Source: Planococcus sp. CPCC 101016
GTDB taxonomy: Bacteria; Bacillota; Bacilli; Bacillales_A; Planococcaceae
Length of the DNA: 64,000 nucleotides
Assembly (NCBI RefSeq): GCF_007859295.1
Contig: NZ_VOHB01000002.1
Location: 1,365,624 to 1,429,623 of the forward strand
Direction of reading: 5' to 3'
Shown: positions 25,743 through 36,345 of the stretch, piece by piece
How the letters are laid out: each line of letters opens with the position of its first letter
How positions within the stretch are numbered: the first letter of the stretch is position 1
The notes under the pieces: generated by a model
The model's input: the letters and a program-made list of their open reading frames with translations, nothing else
Told to the model about the DNA's origin: nothing
Database searches by the model: none
Made by a program: the position numbers and the translations under genes

Positions 25743-25769
25743 GCAGCTTGGAAAAATTACGAAATAATA

Positions 25770-25798
25770 CTGAAATTTCGAGTCATGAACTGTATAAT
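25770..25798 (+). promoter_or_regulatory. Sigma-A promoter for divIVA
   Basis: CTGAAA (25770–25775) and a perfect TATAAT (25793–25798) are 17 bases apart, 38 bases before the divIVA start. Confidence 0.65.
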
Positions 25799-25836
25799 AG
25801 GAAGATAAGATGACAAGTTAAGGAGAGGTTTACTCA

Positions 25837-26358
25837 ATGCCATTATCCCCGTTAGATATACATAACAAAGAATTCAGCCGAGCATTCCGAGGATATCAGG
25901 AAGATGAAGTAAATGAATTCCTGGAACAAATCATGAGAGATTATGAGATTTTGCTAAAAGATAAGGCAGCTCTTGAAGAACGGTTGCGTACAACCGACGA
26001 ACGAGTTGGCCATTTCAATACAATTGAGTCGACGTTGCAAAAATCGATTTTTGTGGCTCAAGAAGCTTCGGAAGAAGTACGACGCAATTCACAAAAAGAA
26101 GCGGAATTGATTATCAAGGAAGCTGAGAAAAATGCAGACCGCATCGTCAATGAATCATTGACGAAAGCACGCCGCATCGCAACAGAAATTGAAGAGCTTA
26201 AAAAACAATCCCGCATCTTTAAAAATCGCTTTAAAATGCTGGTCGAAGCCCAATTGGATTTGATCGAAACAGATGATTGGGAGACCTTGCTTGAATACGA
26301 TATTGACACACAGAACCTTGAGAAGATCGAGAAGGACAAAGAAGAGTCGAACTCTTGA
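25837..26358 (+). CDS. divIVA: Cell division/pole-targeting protein DivIVA
   Basis: DivIVA is a coiled-coil protein that recognises negatively curved membrane at septa and poles. The 173-residue product starts with the conserved lipid-binding domain MPLSPLDIHNKEFSRAF and GYQEDEVNEFL, followed by long coiled coils (about 30–70 and 85–150). AAGGAGAGG precedes the ATG. The end of the gene overlaps the -35 box of the ileS T-box promoter. In a non-sporeformer it would act in septum placement and polar recruitment rather than chromosome anchoring for spores. Confidence 0.96.
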   Translation: MPLSPLDIHNKEFSRAFRGYQEDEVNEFLEQIMRDYEILLKDKAALEERLRTTDERVGHFNTIESTLQKSIFVAQEASEEVRRNSQKEAELIIKEAEKNADRIVNESLTKARRIATEIEELKKQSRIFKNRFKMLVEAQLDLIETDDWETLLEYDIDTQNLEKIEKDKEESNS

Positions 26359-26383
26359 CTCTGAGACTTTCTGCTTCTATAAT
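26355..26383 (+). promoter_or_regulatory. Strong sigma-A promoter for the ileS leader
   Basis: TTGACT (26355–26360) and TATAAT (26378–26383) are 17 bases apart. The -35 box overlaps the divIVA stop codon. Confidence 0.85.
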
Positions 26384-26390
26384 TACGACA

Positions 26391-26630
26391 TACAAAAAAA
26401 CGCGCTGATAGAGACAGTATGCTATGCAGGACGGTAAAGCGAACCAGGGACAGTGTGAGCCTGGCACGAACGCATAGACGAAAATCACTCTTGAGCAGAA
26501 TTGGTGAACGACAGTATCCAATTCCGTCTACACCACGTTACGGTGATCGAGTGGCAGCTATCTAGCTGCAACAAGGGTGGTACCGCGAGTCTAAGCTTCT
26601 CGTCCCTTTCCAGGGATGGGGGCTTTTTAT
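26391..26630 (+). promoter_or_regulatory. T-box riboswitch upstream of ileS (isoleucine specifier)
   Basis: The conserved T-box sequence AAGGGTGGTACCGCG lies at 26573–26587, followed by a terminator hairpin with CGTCCCTTT/AGGGATGGGGG and a T run ending near 26628. In stem I an AGTA motif (near 26417) faces GAAAATCAC, placing the specifier codon ATC (26484–26486), which is Ile and matches the downstream gene. Uncharged tRNA(Ile) would pair with specifier and antiterminator and allow ileS transcription. Confidence 0.93.
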
Positions 26631-26652
26631 TATGCCTACAGGAGGAATAGAG

Positions 26653-29415
26653 ATGGAATACAAAGATACATTATTGATGCCAAAAACAGATTTTCCGATG
26701 CGCGGCAATTTGCCGAATCGGGAACCGGAAATGCAGCAAAAATGGGAAGACATGAATATTTATAAAAAAGTTTTAGATCGCACAGCAGGACGTCCTTTCT
26801 TCATTCTTCATGATGGACCTCCGTATGCGAACGGCGATTTGCATATGGGTCATGCGTTGAACAAAGTACTAAAAGATATGATCGTTCGTTCACGTTCGAT
26901 GATGGGCTTCCATGCGCCATATGTTCCAGGCTGGGACACGCACGGCTTGCCGATTGAACAAGCTTTAACGAATAAAGGCGTGAACCGCAAAGAAATGTCT
27001 CTTGCAGAGTTCCGTAAACTATGTGAAGAATACGCGTATCAGCAAATCGACAGCCAGCGTTCTCAATTTAAACGTATCGGTGTCCGTGGCGATTGGGAAA
27101 ATCCTTACGTAACATTAAAGCCGGCATACGAAGCTCGCCAAATTGAAGTATTCGGTAAAATGGCAAACAAAGGATACATCTATAAAGGACTGAAACCGGT
27201 TTATTGGTCGCCATCAAGTGAGTCATCACTTGCTGAAGCCGAAATCGAGTATCATGACAAAAAATCTCCTTCTATCTACGTGTCGTTCCCTGTCGTTGAC
27301 GGCAAAGGCGTATTAGCTGAGGGCACAAACCTTGTGATTTGGACAACGACGCCTTGGACAATCCCTGCTAACCTCGGGATTTCTGTACACGCCAAGTTGG
27401 ACTATGCGGAAGTTTCCGTAAACGGATCCCTGTATATCATTGCGCAAGAACTTTTGAAGGAAGTTGCCGAGCAATTGGGCTGGACAGATTTCGAAGTCGT
27501 TCGCGTATTAAAAGGTGCTGAAATGGAACATATTCTTGCAAAGCACCCATTATATGACCGGACTTCTCTAGTAATGCTTGGCGATCATGTAACAACTGAT
27601 TCCGGTACAGGCTGTGTTCATACAGCACCAGGACATGGTGAAGATGACTTCCTGATTGGTAAAAAGTATGGATTGGATGTTTTGTGTCCGGTAGATGAAC
27701 GCGGCGTCATGACAGATGAAGCACCTGGATTTGAAGGTGAGTTCTATGACAAAGCCAATAAATCAATTACAGAAGCACTGGACAACGCGGGTGCTCTTGA
27801 AAACCTTTCGTTTATCACTCACTCATATCCGCATGACTGGCGGACGAAAAAGCCGGTAATTTACCGTGCAACGGCTCAGTGGTTTGTTTCAATCGATGCA
27901 TTCCGTGACCAAATTCTAAAAGCAATTAACGAAACTTCGTTCACGCCGGCATGGGGTGAAACGCGTCTATTCAATATGCTTCGCGACCGTGGAGATTGGA
28001 ATATTTCACGCCAGCGCGTATGGGGCGTTCCGATCCCAGTATTTTATGCTGAAAACGGAGATCCGGTCATCACAGAAGAAACCATTGCCCATATTGCTGA
28101 TTTGTTCCGTGATAATGGTTCGAATATCTGGTTTGAGCGTCCAGCAGCTGAATTATTGCCTCCTGGATTTACTCATCCGAGCAGCCCGAACGGCCTATTC
28201 ACCAAAGAAATGGACATCATGGACGTCTGGTTTGATTCTGGTTCTTCTCACCAAGGCGTTCTTGTGGAACGTGAAGACCTGCAATACCCAGCTGATCTTT
28301 ACTTGGAAGGGTCTGACCAATACCGAGGCTGGTTTAACTCATCACTTACAACGAGCGTCGCAATCAACGGCATCGCTCCGTATAAAGGCATCCTGAGCCA
28401 CGGCTTTACGCTTGACGGAAATGGGCGCAAGATGAGCAAATCGCTTGGAAACGTCATTGTGCCGGCTAAAGTAATGAACCAAATGGGTGCTGATATCCTG
28501 CGCTTATGGGTCGCTTCAGTTGACTATACAGCAGACGTGCGGGTTTCTGACGAAAACTTCAAGCAAGTTTCAGAAGTTTACCGCAAAATCCGCAACACAT
28601 TGAAATTCCTTCATGGAAACTTGGCTGACTTTAATGAGCAAGAACATCGCGTCGCATTTGAAGACATGCGCGAAATGGATCAATACATGGCGATGAAATT
28701 GCAGAAGATGGTAGAAACTGTGCGTAACGCATATGAAACCTATGAATTCTCAAGCATCTACCATGCATTGAACAATTACTGCGCCAACGATTTAAGTTCA
28801 TTCTATCTGGATGTAGCGAAAGATGTCGTTTATATCGAAAGTGCGGATCATCCGCATCGTCGTGCGATGCAGACGGTTATGTTCGATTCGCTGATGGCGA
28901 TCCTCAAATTGTCAGCGCCGATCATCCCGCACACCGCTGATGAATTGTGGTCATACTTGAGCTTTGTGGAGGAAGAAAGTGTTCAGTTGACTGACTTTCC
29001 AGAAGCAGTTTCGAATCCAGCATTCGATGGCCTTAACGAAAAATGGAGCCGATTCATGGATGTGCGTGATGATGTCTTAAAAGCGTTGGAAGAAGCGCGC
29101 GCAGCTAAAACCATCGGCAAATCATTGGAAGCGAAAGTGACCGTCTATGGCAACGGAGAGCTGGCAGTACTGCTTGCTTCAACTGATGAAAATCTTGCCC
29201 AATTGTTTATCGTATCCAAATACGAATACGGCGGCACTCAAGATCAGGCACCGGAACATGCTGTGAAGCTGAATGAAGTTTCGGTTACTGTTGAAAAAGC
29301 TGAAGGCGAAAAATGCGAACGCTGCTGGACGATTTCTGAGGAAATTGGCAAAAGCGAAGCGCATCCGGCATTATGCCCTCGCTGCGCAGGCGTTGTAGAA
29401 ACACAATACGCTTAA
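26653..29415 (+). CDS. ileS: Isoleucine–tRNA ligase
   Basis: IleS charges tRNA(Ile). The 920-residue product has the class I HIGH motif as HMGH (residues 64–67), KMSKS (from Lys593), the CP1 editing domain between them ([22 protein letters not shown]) and a C-terminal zinc finger with two CxxC pairs (CERCW and CPRC). This is the bacterial mupirocin-sensitive type by its zinc tail and length. I chose the ATG at 26653, 6 bases after GGAGGAAT; a start at 26632 would sit in the T-box terminator. Expression is controlled by the T-box leader. Confidence 0.97.
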   Translation: MEYKDTLLMPKTDFPMRGNLPNREPEMQQKWEDMNIYKKVLDRTAGRPFFILHDGPPYANGDLHMGHALNKVLKDMIVRSRSMMGFHAPYVPGWDTHGLPIEQALTNKGVNRKEMSLAEFRKLCEEYAYQQIDSQRSQFKRIGVRGDWENPYVTLKPAYEARQIEVFGKMANKGYIYKGLKPVYWSPSSESSLAEAEIEYHDKKSPSIYVSFPVVDGKGVLAEGTNLVIWTTTPWTIPANLGISVHAKLDYAEVSVNGSLYIIAQELLKEVAEQLGWTDFEVVRVLKGAEMEHILAKHPLYDRTSLVMLGDHVTTDSGTGCVHTAPGHGEDDFLIGKKYGLDVLCPVDERGVMTDEAPGFEGEFYDKANKSITEALDNAGALENLSFITHSYPHDWRTKKPVIYRATAQWFVSIDAFRDQILKAINETSFTPAWGETRLFNMLRDRGDWNISRQRVWGVPIPVFYAENGDPVITEETIAHIADLFRDNGSNIWFERPAAELLPPGFTHPSSPNGLFTKEMDIMDVWFDSGSSHQGVLVEREDLQYPADLYLEGSDQYRGWFNSSLTTSVAINGIAPYKGILSHGFTLDGNGRKMSKSLGNVIVPAKVMNQMGADILRLWVASVDYTADVRVSDENFKQVSEVYRKIRNTLKFLHGNLADFNEQEHRVAFEDMREMDQYMAMKLQKMVETVRNAYETYEFSSIYHALNNYCANDLSSFYLDVAKDVVYIESADHPHRRAMQTVMFDSLMAILKLSAPIIPHTADELWSYLSFVEEESVQLTDFPEAVSNPAFDGLNEKWSRFMDVRDDVLKALEEARAAKTIGKSLEAKVTVYGNGELAVLLASTDENLAQLFIVSKYEYGGTQDQAPEHAVKLNEVSVTVEKAEGEKCERCWTISEEIGKSEAHPALCPRCAGVVETQYA

Positions 29416-29435
29416 TCGAGCGGTGTTCACCACAG

Positions 29436-29482
29436 AAGGTCTGGAGAACCGGAAAACCGGTTTTTCAGACCTTTACTTTTTT
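29436..29482 (+). terminator. Rho-independent terminator after ileS
   Basis: A two-part hairpin pairs AAGGTCTG with CAGACCTT and, inside it, AACCGG with CCGGTT, followed by a TTTACTTTTTT tail. Confidence 0.85.
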
Positions 29483-29493
29483 CACCGCCATTG

Positions 29494-29502
29494 TGTTAAA
29501 AT
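29494..29502 (+). promoter_or_regulatory. Possible extended -10 promoter for lspA
   Basis: TGTTAAAAT fits TGnTAnAAT about 32 bases before the lspA start. No clear -35 box is present. Confidence 0.45.
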
Positions 29503-29533
29503 AGATTGACTGATGAATTGACGGAGGATACGG

Positions 29534-30010
29534 ATGTTTATTTATTATGGAATCGCATTATTGATAATCGCAGTAGATCAATGGACAAAATGGCTGGTCC
29601 TTAAAAATATGGAGTTGGGTGAACGGATATCGGTAATCGACCCGTATCTCGGCTGGCTGTCGCATCGCAACCGCGGTGCTGCCTGGGGGATGCTGGAAGG
29701 ACAGATGTGGCTGTTTGCTGTCATCACTGTGGCGGTCATTATCGGAATTCTTTATTACTTCCATAAACATGCAAAAGGACAGCCATTGTTCCAACTGAGC
29801 CTGATGGTTCTTTTAGGCGGAGCGATCGGCAATTTTATTGATCGCATGCTGCGCGGGGAAGTCGTCGATTTTGTCGATGTGCTGATTCCCGTGGTCAATT
29901 ATGATTTCCCGATATTTAATGTTGCAGATGCTGCTTTGACAATTGGTGTCGTATTGATGATTATCTATATTATTTATGACGAAAAACAACAAAAGAAAAA
30001 GGTGTCTTAA
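29534..30010 (+). CDS. lspA: Prolipoprotein signal peptidase (LspA)
   Basis: LspA is an aspartic membrane protease that removes signal peptides from diacylated prolipoproteins. The 158-residue product has four membrane helices and the two conserved regions with catalytic aspartates: GNFIDRM (Asp103) and [11 protein letters not shown] (Asp132). GACGGAGGATACGG precedes the ATG. It overlaps the next gene by one base. One potential substrate, an ABC-type binding lipoprotein, is encoded at 46914. Confidence 0.96.
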   Translation: MFIYYGIALLIIAVDQWTKWLVLKNMELGERISVIDPYLGWLSHRNRGAAWGMLEGQMWLFAVITVAVIIGILYYFHKHAKGQPLFQLSLMVLLGGAIGNFIDRMLRGEVVDFVDVLIPVVNYDFPIFNVADAALTIGVVLMIIYIIYDEKQQKKKVS

Positions 30011-30921
30011 TGGAAGATTTAACGATTGAAATTACAGAAGAAATGGCCGGCGAACGAGTAGATAAAGCCGTGTCATCGATAGATGAAGACTGGTCGCGTT
30101 CACAGATCGCTAATTGGGTCAAAGAAGGCGCGGTAAAAGTCAACGGCATTACTGTGAAACCCAATTACAAAGTACGTTTGCAGGATATCATTATTGTCAC
30201 GCCTCCAGAGCTTGTAGAGCTGGATGTCGTGCCGGAAGACCTGAATCTGGAGATTGTCTATGAAGACGAAGATGTCCTTGTAGTCAACAAACCGAAAGGG
30301 ATGGTTGTGCATCCAGCTCCAGGACATGCCAAAGGGACATTAGTGAACGGCTTGATGCATCATTGCAAGGATCTTTCCGGAATCAATGGTGTGGTACGCC
30401 CTGGAATCGTCCATAGAATCGATAAAGATACATCCGGCTTATTGATGGTCGCGAAAAATGACGCTTCGCACACATCATTGGTCGATCAATTGGTGAAAAA
30501 GACGGTAACCCGTAAATACGTAGCACTTGTACATGGCCATATTCCCCACGACAAAGGCACAATTCAAGCGCCGATTGCCCGTGATCCAAAAGAGCGCCAG
30601 AACATGGCAATCGTTGACAAAGGAAAGCATGCAGTGACGCATTTTCGTGTATTGGAGCGCTTCGGCAATTTCACGCTTGTAGAATGCCGTCTGGAAACAG
30701 GAAGAACTCATCAAATCCGTGTCCACATGAAGTATATCGGCTACCCGCTTGTCGGCGATCCGAAATACGGACCGAAAAAAACGATGGATGTCGGCGGACA
30801 GGCGCTTCACGCGGAAGTCATTGGATTTGTACATCCAAAAACCAGTGAGTACATGGAGTTTTCTGCAGAGCCGCCTACTGAATTTGCAGAACTTCTGGAA
30901 TCTCTTCGAGACAAGGATTGA
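30010..30921 (+). CDS. ylyB: RluA-family 23S rRNA pseudouridine synthase (RluD-like, YlyB)
   Basis: The 303-residue product has an N-terminal S4 RNA-binding domain (about residues 12–70) and a pseudouridine synthase domain with the catalytic motif HRIDKDTSGLL and the ETGRTHQIRVH box. RluD-type enzymes modify helix 69 of 23S rRNA. The ATG overlaps the lspA stop by one base. The pairing lspA–ylyB directly before pyrR is the Bacillus order. Specificity for a particular uridine is inferred from the family. Confidence 0.93.
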   Translation: MEDLTIEITEEMAGERVDKAVSSIDEDWSRSQIANWVKEGAVKVNGITVKPNYKVRLQDIIIVTPPELVELDVVPEDLNLEIVYEDEDVLVVNKPKGMVVHPAPGHAKGTLVNGLMHHCKDLSGINGVVRPGIVHRIDKDTSGLLMVAKNDASHTSLVDQLVKKTVTRKYVALVHGHIPHDKGTIQAPIARDPKERQNMAIVDKGKHAVTHFRVLERFGNFTLVECRLETGRTHQIRVHMKYIGYPLVGDPKYGPKKTMDVGGQALHAEVIGFVHPKTSEYMEFSAEPPTEFAELLESLRDKD

Positions 30922-30947
30922 CAAACCGAAGCATCTATCTTTATACT
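30918..30947 (+). promoter_or_regulatory. Sigma-A promoter of the pyr operon
   Basis: TTGACA (30918–30923) and TATACT (30942–30947) are 18 bases apart. The -35 box overlaps the ylyB stop codon, so the pyr promoter is embedded in the end of that gene. Confidence 0.85.
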
Positions 30948-30970
30948 TAAAAAAACGAATCGAATAATGA

Positions 30971-31653
<683 letters not shown>

Positions 31654-31680
31654 AGAGATAGAGACAGGGGAGAACGGAAA

Positions 31681-32967
31681 TTGAGCGAAGCCATTTTAGA
31701 TGTACATGATAAACCGAAAGCCGGGCAATGGATTTCATTAAGCCTGCAGCATATGTTTGCAATGTTTGGAGCAACGATTCTGGTGCCGCAGCTGGTTGGC
31801 TTGAGCCCAGCCATTGCGCTGTTAACCAGTGGAATTGCAACGATCATCTTTATCATCATTACCCAATTCAAAGTGCCTGCGTATTTGGGATCGTCATTCG
31901 CCTTTATTGTGCCAATCACGATTGCCACTGAAACCGGAGGCATCGGCTCAGCGATGATCGGCGCCATGTTTGTTTCATTGGTTTACGCCATCGTCGCCTT
32001 GGTCATCTGGAAAACAGGTTACCGCTGGCTGATGAAATTGCTTCCGCCGATAGTAGTCGGCCCGGTTATCATTGTTATCGGACTTGCTTTATCTGGAACA
32101 GCAGTGGATATGGCCATGAACATTCCGACAGCAAATGGTTCTGAATACAGCCTGATTCACTTCTCGGCAGCCATCGTTACGCTGCTGACAGCGATCATCT
32201 GCAACATCTATTTCAAGAATATCATCTCATTGATGCCCATCCTGATCGGTATCATCGTGGGATATGTTTACTCAGCAGCCATCGGCATTATCGATTTTAC
32301 AGTCATCGGCGAAGCAAGCTGGTTCGCCGTACCGGAGTTTCTGATTCCCGGAGTGGATTATTCGTTCCAAGTTACTCCTACCTTGCTGTTCGTCATGGTA
32401 CCGATTGCCATCGTAACGATTTCTGAACATATCGGACACCAGTTGGTGCTCGGCAAAATCGTAGATCGAAATTACATAAAAGATCCGGGTCTGCATCGCT
32501 CGATTCTGGGTGACGGCATCGGAACCTTTATTTCTTCACTGGTCGGCGGTCCGCCAAAGACCACATACGGTGAAAACATCGGCGTTCTGGCCATTACGAA
32601 AGTATTCTCGGTCTATGTCATTCTGGGAGCCGCAGTGTTCGCCATCGCCTTTTCGTTCTTTGGCAAGCTGATGGCAGTCATCGAAACGATTCCGACGGCT
32701 GTTCTTGGCGGGATTTCCATCCTGTTGTTCGGAATCATCGCTTCTTCGGGACTGCGCATGCTGGTGGACAATAATATCGACTTTGGCAACAACCGGAACT
32801 TGGTCATTTCCTCAGTCATTTTGGTCATCGGCATCGGCGGAGCCAAACTGGAGTTCAGTGAGTCCTTCTCGATAGAAGGAATGGCGCTGGCAGCTATTGT
32901 CGGAGTGATCCTGAACCTGGTGCTGCCAGGATTGAACAAAAAAGAATTAGATGACGGAACTGAATAA
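31681..32967 (+). CDS. pyrP: Uracil permease PyrP (NCS2 family)
   Basis: PyrP imports uracil with protons. The 428-residue product is a NCS2 transporter with 12–14 membrane segments. Family features visible include QHMFAMFGATILVP near residue 20, a conserved Glu in TISEHIGH (helix 8) and GGPPKTTYGENIG. TTG at 31681 follows AGGGGAGAACGG. The gene lies between pyrR and the second attenuator, so it is expressed from attenuator 1 only. Confidence 0.95.
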   Translation: MSEAILDVHDKPKAGQWISLSLQHMFAMFGATILVPQLVGLSPAIALLTSGIATIIFIIITQFKVPAYLGSSFAFIVPITIATETGGIGSAMIGAMFVSLVYAIVALVIWKTGYRWLMKLLPPIVVGPVIIVIGLALSGTAVDMAMNIPTANGSEYSLIHFSAAIVTLLTAIICNIYFKNIISLMPILIGIIVGYVYSAAIGIIDFTVIGEASWFAVPEFLIPGVDYSFQVTPTLLFVMVPIAIVTISEHIGHQLVLGKIVDRNYIKDPGLHRSILGDGIGTFISSLVGGPPKTTYGENIGVLAITKVFSVYVILGAAVFAIAFSFFGKLMAVIETIPTAVLGGISILLFGIIASSGLRMLVDNNIDFGNNRNLVISSVILVIGIGGAKLEFSESFSIEGMALAAIVGVILNLVLPGLNKKELDDGTE

Positions 32968-32968
32968 T

Positions 32969-33074
32969 CACCTTTTAATGAATGTCCAGAGAGGCATGGA
33001 AAGGGTTGAAGACGGGGGATGCGCGATGCCCCTTTTTTCCTCACACCTTCCTGCCCCTGGGAAGGTGTTTTTTT
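32969..33074 (+). promoter_or_regulatory. PyrR-responsive attenuator 2 (pyrP–pyrB)
   Basis: A second PyrR loop, TGTCCAGAGAGGCA (32983–32996), is flanked by ACCTTTT and AAAGGG. A terminator with ACACCTTCC/GGAAGGTGT and a T run lies at 33043–33074. This puts the biosynthetic genes pyrB to pyrE under an extra level of UMP control beyond pyrR–pyrP. Confidence 0.9.
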
Positions 33075-33096
33075 GTCTGAAGGATGAAAGGATGAG

Positions 33097-33972
33097 ATGA
33101 TTTTGCCGAATTTACTGTCCATGAACAACTTAGAAAACAACACGATCATGAGTTTGTTGGAACGGGCTGGAGAGTTCCAGCGTGGAGAAAAGGCGCCAAT
33201 CAATGGCACAGTCGTCAATCTGTTTTTTGAGCCAAGCACACGAACCAAAATGAGTTTTGAAATGGCTGAGCATCATATGGGCCTCGCAGTGCTGCCTTTT
33301 GAAACAGCCTTTTCCAGCATCTTAAAAGGCGAAACGCTCTATGACACGGTCAAAACGATGGAGGCAATCGGTGTGGATGCTGTGATTATCCGCCATGAAG
33401 AAGAAGAGTACTACCAGCAGCTGGAAGGCTGCAGCGTAGCGGTCATCAATGGCGGAGATGGCTCGGGGCAGCATCCGACACAGTCCTTGCTCGATCTCAT
33501 GACCATTTATCAGGAGTTTGGACGCATTGAAGGTATCCATGTAACCATAGTGGGAGATATCGCACATAGCCGCGTAGCGAAATCGAATGCAGCTGCGCTC
33601 CAGCAATTGGGAGCTGAAGTGACATTCATCTGTCCCGAAGAATGGAGCGGAGAGTATGGATCCTCAGAACACTTGGATGACTTTATTGAAAAGACGGAAG
33701 TTGTGATGATGCTCAGAGTCCAGCATGAGCGGCATGCAGTATCAGCGCTCTTTTCAAAAGAAAACTACCATGAGCAATACGGCTTGACGGTTGAACGGGA
33801 AAAACGGATGAAAGACGGCGCCATCATTATGCATCCTGCACCGATCAATCGCGGTGTAGAAATTGCAGACTGTTTGGTTGAATGTGAACGTTCACGAATT
33901 TTTAAACAAATGACAAACGGAGTATTTGTCCGGATGGCGGTACTTGAATACGCATTGAAAGGGAGAGATTAA
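33097..33972 (+). CDS. pyrB: Aspartate carbamoyltransferase catalytic subunit
   Basis: PyrB joins carbamoyl phosphate and aspartate, the first committed step of pyrimidine synthesis. The 291-residue product has the carbamoyl-phosphate motif [26 protein letters not shown] and [12 protein letters not shown]. It ends at [10 protein letters not shown] and is about a dozen residues shorter than B. subtilis PyrB, whose C-terminal extension is missing. No regulatory pyrI gene is present, as usual in Firmicutes. AAAGGATGAG precedes the ATG at 33097. Confidence 0.96.
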   Translation: MILPNLLSMNNLENNTIMSLLERAGEFQRGEKAPINGTVVNLFFEPSTRTKMSFEMAEHHMGLAVLPFETAFSSILKGETLYDTVKTMEAIGVDAVIIRHEEEEYYQQLEGCSVAVINGGDGSGQHPTQSLLDLMTIYQEFGRIEGIHVTIVGDIAHSRVAKSNAAALQQLGAEVTFICPEEWSGEYGSSEHLDDFIEKTEVVMMLRVQHERHAVSALFSKENYHEQYGLTVEREKRMKDGAIIMHPAPINRGVEIADCLVECERSRIFKQMTNGVFVRMAVLEYALKGRD

Positions 33973-33973
33973 C

Positions 33974-35251
33974 TTGAATTTATTCATTAAAAACGTAAAC
34001 ATGCTGCAAAACGGAGAATTGGCACCAACGAACATCCGCATTATGGACGGCAAGATCAACGAAATCGGTCAAGACTTAACGATTCAGAACGAAACAGAAA
34101 TCGACGGCAAAGGCCGAATGATCGCACCAGGATTTGTTGACGTCCACGTTCATTTGCGTGAACCAGGCGGCGAGCAGAAAGAAACCATCGAAAGCGGAAC
34201 AAAATCAGCGGCAAAAGGCGGCTTCACGACCATCTGTGCAATGCCGAACACGCGCCCTGTTCCGGATACGAAAGAAAATCTGCAGCTGGTCAACGGATTG
34301 ATCGAAAAAAATGCGCTTATCCGGGTTTTGCCGTATGCTTCCATCACAATTAGAGAAGCAGGGAAAGAACGCACAAACTTGCAAGAGCTGAAAGAAAATG
34401 GCGCTTTTGCTTTCACTGATGACGGTGTCGGCATCCAAGAGGCAGGAATGATGTTCGAAACAATGCAGGACGCAGCGAAAATCGACATGACCGTTGTTGC
34501 CCATTGTGAAGACAACAGCTTGATTTATGATGGTGTCATGCACGAAGGAAAACGCAGCAAAGAGCTTGGATTGAAAGGCATCCCGTCGGTTGCAGAGTCG
34601 GTGCATATCGCGCGCGACATCTTGCTTGCTGAAGCGGCAGGGGCACACTATCATGTTTGCCACGTCAGCACGAAAGAGTCGGTTCGCGTAATTCGCGACG
34701 CCAAACGGGCAGGCGTTCGGGTAACGGCTGAAGTGACGCCGCACCACTTGCTTTTGTCAGAAGATGATATCCCAGCAGATGATGCGAACTACAAGATGAA
34801 CCCGCCGCTCCGGGCCAAGGAAGACTGGCAGGCGCTCCATGAAGGTTTGATTGATGGCACTTTGGACTTTATTGCGACAGATCACGCACCGCACACAGAA
34901 GCAGAAAAAACGAATGGCATGAACGGTTCGATGTTCGGAATCGTTGGATTTGAAACAGCGTTTCCGCTGCTTTACAGCAAGTTTGTTGAAACAGGTACGT
35001 GGACGCTGGAGCAATTGATCGACTGGCTGACCATCAAACCGAGTAAAACTTTCAACTTGCCATACGGCACAGTGGAAATCGGACAAACTGCTGATTTGGT
35101 CCTGTTGGACTTGGAGAAAGAGCAGGAAATACAGACGGATTCGTTTTTATCGAAAGGCAGAAATACACCGTTTGACGGTTGGAAGTGTACAGGATGGCCG
35201 GTAATGACCATTTTCGGAGGAGAAATCGTATGGCAGGAGGAGAAAAATTGA
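33974..35251 (+). CDS. pyrC: Dihydroorotase
   Basis: PyrC closes carbamoyl aspartate to dihydroorotate. The 425-residue product is a class I amidohydrolase with the zinc motif [10 protein letters not shown] near residue 57, further metal ligands in HCEDNS and HVSTKES, and the catalytic Asp in [11 protein letters not shown] at 33974 follows GGGAGAG and lies one base after pyrB. The stop overlaps the start of carA by one base (TGATG). Confidence 0.96.
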   Translation: MNLFIKNVNMLQNGELAPTNIRIMDGKINEIGQDLTIQNETEIDGKGRMIAPGFVDVHVHLREPGGEQKETIESGTKSAAKGGFTTICAMPNTRPVPDTKENLQLVNGLIEKNALIRVLPYASITIREAGKERTNLQELKENGAFAFTDDGVGIQEAGMMFETMQDAAKIDMTVVAHCEDNSLIYDGVMHEGKRSKELGLKGIPSVAESVHIARDILLAEAAGAHYHVCHVSTKESVRVIRDAKRAGVRVTAEVTPHHLLLSEDDIPADDANYKMNPPLRAKEDWQALHEGLIDGTLDFIATDHAPHTEAEKTNGMNGSMFGIVGFETAFPLLYSKFVETGTWTLEQLIDWLTIKPSKTFNLPYGTVEIGQTADLVLLDLEKEQEIQTDSFLSKGRNTPFDGWKCTGWPVMTIFGGEIVWQEEKN

Positions 35252-36345
35252 TGAAACGTTATTTGATCTTAGAAGACGGTACAATATTTGAAGGAACAGC
35301 ATTCGGAAGCGAAGATGCTTCTGTGGGGGAAATCGTTTTTAATACAAGTATGACCGGCTATCAGGAAATTTTGTCGGATCCTTCCTACTGCGGACAGATA
35401 ATTACGATGACTTATCCGCTGATCGGCAATTACGGCATCAACAGCGACGATTTTGAATCGATTGAACCGGCGGTCAAAGGAATGGTGGTTCGTGAAATCG
35501 CCGAATTTCCTTCTAACTTCAGAAATAATCTAACCTTGGACGAATTATTCAAAATCAAAGGCATACCGGGGATATCAGGCATCGATACACGTAAATTGAC
35601 GCGCCTGATCCGCTCAAAAGGTTCCATTAAAGGGGTCCTAACGGCAGCAGGAGAAGACGTTCAAGTGGAGGCAGTGGTCAAGACGCTTCAAGAAACGGTT
35701 CTTCCAAGAAACCAGGTGGCGCAAGTTTCAACGGCTCGCCCTTATCCGAGTCCGGGCCGCGGCAAGCGTGTGGTGCTGATCGACTATGGCATGAAGCACG
35801 GTATTTTGCGCGAGCTTAACAACCGGGATTGCGATGTGATTGTCGTTCCTTATAACACCTCTTCAAAAGAAATTCTGGCCTGGGGACCTGATGGCGTCAT
35901 GCTGTCGAACGGTCCGGGAGATCCGAAAGACGTTGAGGAATGTGTCGAGGTGGTGCGCGAATTGCTCGGAGAAGTACCGATTTTCGGTATCTGCCTGGGG
36001 CACCAATTATTCGCAAGAGCTTGCGGAGCGGATACCTTTAAACTGAAGTTCGGGCATCGCGGAGGCAACCATCCAGTGCGCGACTTGATCACCGGAAAAA
36101 TTGAAATCACGTCTCAGAACCACGGCTACGCAGTGGATGAAGAAACGCTTCAGGGAACAAGGCTGAAAGTGACGCATAGCGCATTGAACGACGGAACAAA
36201 CGAAGGGCTTGCCCATTTGGATTATCCGGCTTTCACGGTCCAGTATCATCCTGAATCTTCACCTGGACCAGAAGATTCGAACTATTTATTTGACCGCTTT
36301 ATTGAAGTAATGAACGCAACTCGGAAGGAGCAACAACATGCCTAA
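35251..36345 (+). CDS. pyrAA: Carbamoyl-phosphate synthase small chain (glutaminase)
   Basis: This subunit releases ammonia from glutamine for carbamoyl phosphate synthesis. The 364-residue product has the N-terminal small-chain domain ([16 protein letters not shown]) and a class I glutamine amidotransferase domain with the Cys248 nucleophile in FGICLGHQL and the His/Glu pair in [11 protein letters not shown] chose the ATG at 35251, 7 bases after CAGGAGGAG; longer starts would run into pyrC. Also called carA. It overlaps the large chain by 8 bases. Confidence 0.96.
   Translation: MKRYLILEDGTIFEGTAFGSEDASVGEIVFNTSMTGYQEILSDPSYCGQIITMTYPLIGNYGINSDDFESIEPAVKGMVVREIAEFPSNFRNNLTLDELFKIKGIPGISGIDTRKLTRLIRSKGSIKGVLTAAGEDVQVEAVVKTLQETVLPRNQVAQVSTARPYPSPGRGKRVVLIDYGMKHGILRELNNRDCDVIVVPYNTSSKEILAWGPDGVMLSNGPGDPKDVEECVEVVRELLGEVPIFGICLGHQLFARACGADTFKLKFGHRGGNHPVRDLITGKIEITSQNHGYAVDEETLQGTRLKVTHSALNDGTNEGLAHLDYPAFTVQYHPESSPGPEDSNYLFDRFIEVMNATRKEQQHA

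Noticed and set aside
32997..33040. Extra GGGG/CCCC pairing inside the second pyr leader considered as a separate terminator
   Set aside because: It overlaps the antiterminator region and lacks a regular stem beyond four base pairs; the real terminator lies at 33043–33074.
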